Shown: in pieces, positions 7,279 to 9,030 of the stretch
Position numbering within the stretch: position 1 is the stretch's first letter
How the letters are laid out: every line of letters starts with the position of its first letter
NCBI GenBank assembly: GCA_947304695.1
Contig: CAMZBS010000078.1
Location: 1-9,030 of the forward strand
Direction of reading: 5' to 3'
DNA from: an uncultured Prevotella sp.
Lineage (GTDB): Bacteria > Bacteroidota > Bacteroidia > Bacteroidales > Bacteroidaceae
Length of the DNA: 9,030 nucleotides
Notes under the pieces: model-generated
Told to the model about the DNA's origin: nothing
What the model saw: the letters and a program-made list of their open reading frames with translations, nothing else
Database searches by the model: none
Program-made: the position numbers and the translations under genes

Positions 7279-8477
7279 AACATTCATTTTTACTGATCAT
7301 TGCAGCCCTGCTCTCACTCTCGGCCTACGCCGAAGAGGCACAGGACTCTGCCAAAAGCAACAAGCCCGTATTCACTACCATCAAGGAGAACCCCATCACC
7401 TCTGTGAAAGACCAGAACCGCAGCGGCACCTGCTGGTGCTACAGCACCCTGTCGTTCTTCGAAGCTGAGATACTCAAGGCCACCGGCAAGACCTACGACC
7501 TCTGCGAGAGCTTCGTGGAGAACAAGACCTACATGGACCGTGCCATCCAGGTGGTGCGCTACCACGGCGACTGCCAGTTTGCACAGGGCGGCTCGGCCGA
7601 AGACCCCCTGGCCGTGATGAAGCAGTACGGCATCTGCCCCGAAGAGGCCATGCCCTTCCCCGGCTCGCTCTACGGCGACTCGCTGAACAACTTCAATGAG
7701 TTCTTCTCGCTGCTGGAACCCTACGTGGCTGCCATCTCGAAGAGCAACGCCAAGAAAATCTCCAACCAGTGGAAGGTGGGACTGCAGGGCATTCTCGACG
7801 CCTATCTGGGCAAGTGTCCCGAGGAGTTCATGTATGAAGGCAAGAAGTACACCCCGAAGACCTTTGTGCAGAGCCTGGGCATCAATCTCGACGACTACGT
7901 CTCCATCACCAGCTACACCCACCACCCCTTCTACACGACCTTCGCCGTGGAGGTGCAGGACAACTGGCGCTTCCCGCTCTCCTACAACCTGCCGATGGAC
8001 GAGATGATGCGCGTGATTGACAATGCCGTGGCCCAGGGCTACACAGTGGCTTGGGGAGGCGACGTGAGCGAAGAGGGCTTCACCCGTCAGGGACTGGCCT
8101 ACGCCATCGACGGAGAGAAGGCCAAGAGCCTTTCAGGCAGCGACATGGCACGCTGGCTGAAGCTGACTGCCGACAAGCGCAAGAACGTCATCGACTCGCT
8201 GGGATGCAACGTGCCCGAAATCACCCCCACACAGCAGCTGCGCCAGGAGCGCTTTGACAACTGGGAACTGACCGACGACCACGGCATGCTCATCTACGGA
8301 GTGGCCAAGGACCAGAACGGCAAGGAGTACTACATGGTGAAGAACTCATGGGGCGAGACGGGCAACTACAAAGGCACCTGGTACATGACCAAGACCTTCA
8401 TCGCAGCCAACACCATGGACTTCCTTATCAACAAGAATGCCATACCCAAGGACATCAGGAAGAAGCTGGGCATCTAA
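7275..8477 (+). CDS. pepC: Exported papain-fold peptidase of the bleomycin hydrolase / PepC family (C1B)
   Basis: A 400-residue protein with a signal peptide (MKHSFLLIIAALLSLSAYA, likely cut after AYA), so it is probably periplasmic; no lipobox cysteine follows. The C1 catalytic set is complete: Q47 (oxyanion hole) and C53 in QNRSGTCWCYST, H336 in DDHGMLIYG and N357 in KNSWGETG. The motif order and the long insert between Cys and His fit bleomycin hydrolase/PepC rather than papain. Known members are thiol aminopeptidases, often hexameric with the active sites inside a barrel. Cytoplasmic PepC is usually about 440-450 residues, so this exported form is somewhat short. The ATG at 7275 is chosen because it starts the signal peptide and the upstream TTG lies within the promoter. 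It appears to be monocistronic, transcribed from the promoter at 7210-7241. Its substrate range (aminopeptidase or endopeptidase) is not decided by sequence. Confidence 0.92.
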   Translation: MKHSFLLIIAALLSLSAYAEEAQDSAKSNKPVFTTIKENPITSVKDQNRSGTCWCYSTLSFFEAEILKATGKTYDLCESFVENKTYMDRAIQVVRYHGDCQFAQGGSAEDPLAVMKQYGICPEEAMPFPGSLYGDSLNNFNEFFSLLEPYVAAISKSNAKKISNQWKVGLQGILDAYLGKCPEEFMYEGKKYTPKTFVQSLGINLDDYVSITSYTHHPFYTTFAVEVQDNWRFPLSYNLPMDEMMRVIDNAVAQGYTVAWGGDVSEEGFTRQGLAYAIDGEKAKSLSGSDMARWLKLTADKRKNVIDSLGCNVPEITPTQQLRQERFDNWELTDDHGMLIYGVAKDQNGKEYYMVKNSWGETGNYKGTWYMTKTFIAANTMDFLINKNAIPKDIRKKLGI

Positions 8478-8499
8478 TCTTGTTAAATAAACATAAAAA

Positions 8500-8562
8500 T
8501 CGGGCTGCAAAGGTCTGCTGAAAATCAATATCACAAATATTTTTAGTACCTTTGCAGCCCGA
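8500..8562. repeat. Perfect 15-bp inverted repeat overlapping the rplU promoter
   Basis: TCGGGCTGCAAAGGT (8500-8514) and ACCTTTGCAGCCCGA (8548-8562) are exact reverse complements with a 33-bp spacer. No T-run follows on the plus strand, so it is a poor terminator for the upstream peptidase gene. On the minus strand the hairpin is followed by a T-rich tract (ATTTTTATG). The right arm contains the rplU -7 element. Confidence 0.85.
8547..8554 (+). promoter_or_regulatory. Promoter -7 element of rplU-rpmA
   Basis: TACCTTTG is an exact match to TAnnTTTG, about 90 bp upstream of the rplU ATG. No clear -33 TTTG is present at the expected distance. Seven of its eight bases lie in the right arm of the 15-bp inverted repeat. 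Confidence 0.7.
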
Positions 8563-8645
8563 AATGAGTCCGTAGAGGCAGGGTGAAGTATGCACGGACG
8601 TGCATCGCCTCGCGGAAAAAACCCTAAATACAAATAAAACAAGCA
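8561..8645 (+). ncRNA. Candidate structured 5' leader of the rplU-rpmA mRNA
   Basis: The leader of about 85 nt can form a two-part hairpin: GAGGC (8575-8579) with GCCTC (8607-8611), enclosing ATGCAC (8590-8595) and GTGCAT (8600-8605) around a GGAC loop. AGGGT (8580-8584) can pair with ACCCT (8621-8625), which would make a pseudoknot. A competing stem, GTCCGT (8568-8573) with ACGGAC (8594-8599), excludes the inner hairpin. Such alternatives are typical of ribosomal protein leaders, but I cannot match this to a named family and have no comparative data. Confidence 0.4.
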
Positions 8646-8963
8646 ATGTACGCAATTGTAGAAATTCAGGGTCAGCAGTTCAAGGCCGAAGAAGGCAAGA
8701 AGCTTTTCGTACACCACATGAAAGATGTGGAGGCAGGCAAGACTGTTGAATTTGACAAAGTGCTGCTGGTAGATGCAGACGGCACCGTCAAGGTTGGCGC
8801 ACCCACCGTAGAAGGTGCAAAAGTAGTAGTTGAGGTAGTGAACCCGCTGGTGAAGGGTGACAAGGTCATCGTCTTCAAGATGAAGCGCCGCAAGGACAGC
8901 CGCAAGAAGAATGGTCACCGCGAGCAGTTCACTCAGGTAGAAGTTAAACAAGTAATCGCTTAA
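8646..8963 (+). CDS. rplU: 50S ribosomal protein L21 (bL21)
   Basis: A 105-residue protein with the full family pattern. It opens with [20 protein letters not shown], has the [22 protein letters not shown] core, and ends with the basic [16 protein letters not shown] segment that contacts 23S rRNA, followed by a short [11 protein letters not shown] tail. Length is normal for bL21. The ATG is preceded by an A-rich leader (aaaacaagca) with no Shine-Dalgarno sequence, as is common in Bacteroidetes. The stop is followed 13 bp later by rpmA, the usual rplU-rpmA pair. Confidence 0.98.
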   Translation: MYAIVEIQGQQFKAEEGKKLFVHHMKDVEAGKTVEFDKVLLVDADGTVKVGAPTVEGAKVVVEVVNPLVKGDKVIVFKMKRRKDSRKKNGHREQFTQVEVKQVIA

Positions 8964-8968
8964 GGAGG
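8962..8968 (+). promoter_or_regulatory. Strong Shine-Dalgarno sequence of rpmA
   Basis: AAGGAGG overlaps the rplU TAA stop (8961-8963) and sits 8 nt before the rpmA ATG. It is near-perfect against the canonical anti-Shine-Dalgarno, unlike the other starts in the window. Confidence 0.75.
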
Positions 8969-8976
8969 AACACAGT

Positions 8977-9030
8977 ATGGCACATAAAAAAGGTGTAGGT
9001 AGTTCTAAGAACGGCCGCGAGAGTGCAGCT
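8977..9030 (+). CDS. rpmA: 50S ribosomal protein L27 (bL27), N-terminal fragment
   Basis: Only the first 18 codons are inside the window: MAHKKGVGSSKNGRESAA. This is the conserved bL27 N-terminus, whose flexible tail reaches the peptidyl transferase centre. It starts with AHKKG directly after Met, with no sign of the cleavable N-terminal extension known in some Firmicutes. It lies immediately downstream of rplU, presumably in one mRNA. The gene runs off the right edge. Confidence 0.97.
   Translation, partial: MAHKKGVGSSKNGRESAA

Noticed and set aside
7053..7283. Minus-strand ORF of 76 codons in the pepP-peptidase gap
   Set aside because: Formed by translating the AT-rich palindrome and octamer repeats; no start signal and no recognisable domain.
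7314..7925. Minus-strand ORF of 203 codons
   Set aside because: Antisense to the C1 peptidase, whose catalytic motifs are clear on the other strand.
8500..8562. Rho-independent terminator for the C1 peptidase gene
   Set aside because: The loop is 33 nt and no T-run follows on the plus strand, so it lacks the usual terminator form in that direction.
8346..8951. Minus-strand ORF of 201 codons
   Set aside because: Spans the end of the peptidase gene, the leader and rplU on the opposite strand; no motif or promoter.

Overview
The window looks like chromosomal DNA from a Bacteroidota bacterium, most likely of the Prevotellaceae/Bacteroidales type. Four intergenic sites match the Bacteroidetes -7 promoter element TAnnTTTG, three of them as TACCTTTG. 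Most start codons follow A-rich leaders without a Shine-Dalgarno sequence. FeoA and FeoB are fused in one protein, and a secreted GH43 enzyme and an exported C1 peptidase are present. The genus is inference.

Layout. At the left edge is the 3' end of a membrane pyrophosphatase gene (hppA, + strand). It converges on a three-gene minus-strand operon, with a strong bidirectional terminator between them (257-297). In transcription order the operon is feoAB (5458 to 3068), an uncharacterised ATP-grasp protein (3071 to 1968) and a secreted GH43 glycosidase (1971 to 316). Both internal junctions are 4-bp ATGA overlaps, so the three are very probably co-transcribed and translationally coupled although their apparent roles differ. 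A compact divergent promoter region (about 5486-5571) separates feoAB from a plus-strand aminopeptidase P gene (pepP, 5572-6972).

The 302-bp gap after pepP holds no convincing gene. It carries two imperfect 45-bp inverted copies of an octamer repeat (gccacttt) that end in a shared AGGATATT motif, then a good promoter, then an exported bleomycin-hydrolase-like C1 peptidase (7275-8477). The next gap (8478-8645) holds a perfect 15-bp inverted repeat whose right arm contains the -7 element of the ribosomal protein operon, followed by a structured leader of about 85 nt. The window ends with rplU (L21) and the first 18 codons of rpmA (L27), which has the only strong Shine-Dalgarno sequence noticed here.

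Most of the window is ordinary housekeeping and accessory metabolism, and I see no defence system, CRISPR array, transposase or prophage. The points most worth a second look are the ATP-grasp family inside the feoAB operon, the inverted octamer element, and the inverted repeat plus folded leader in front of rplU.
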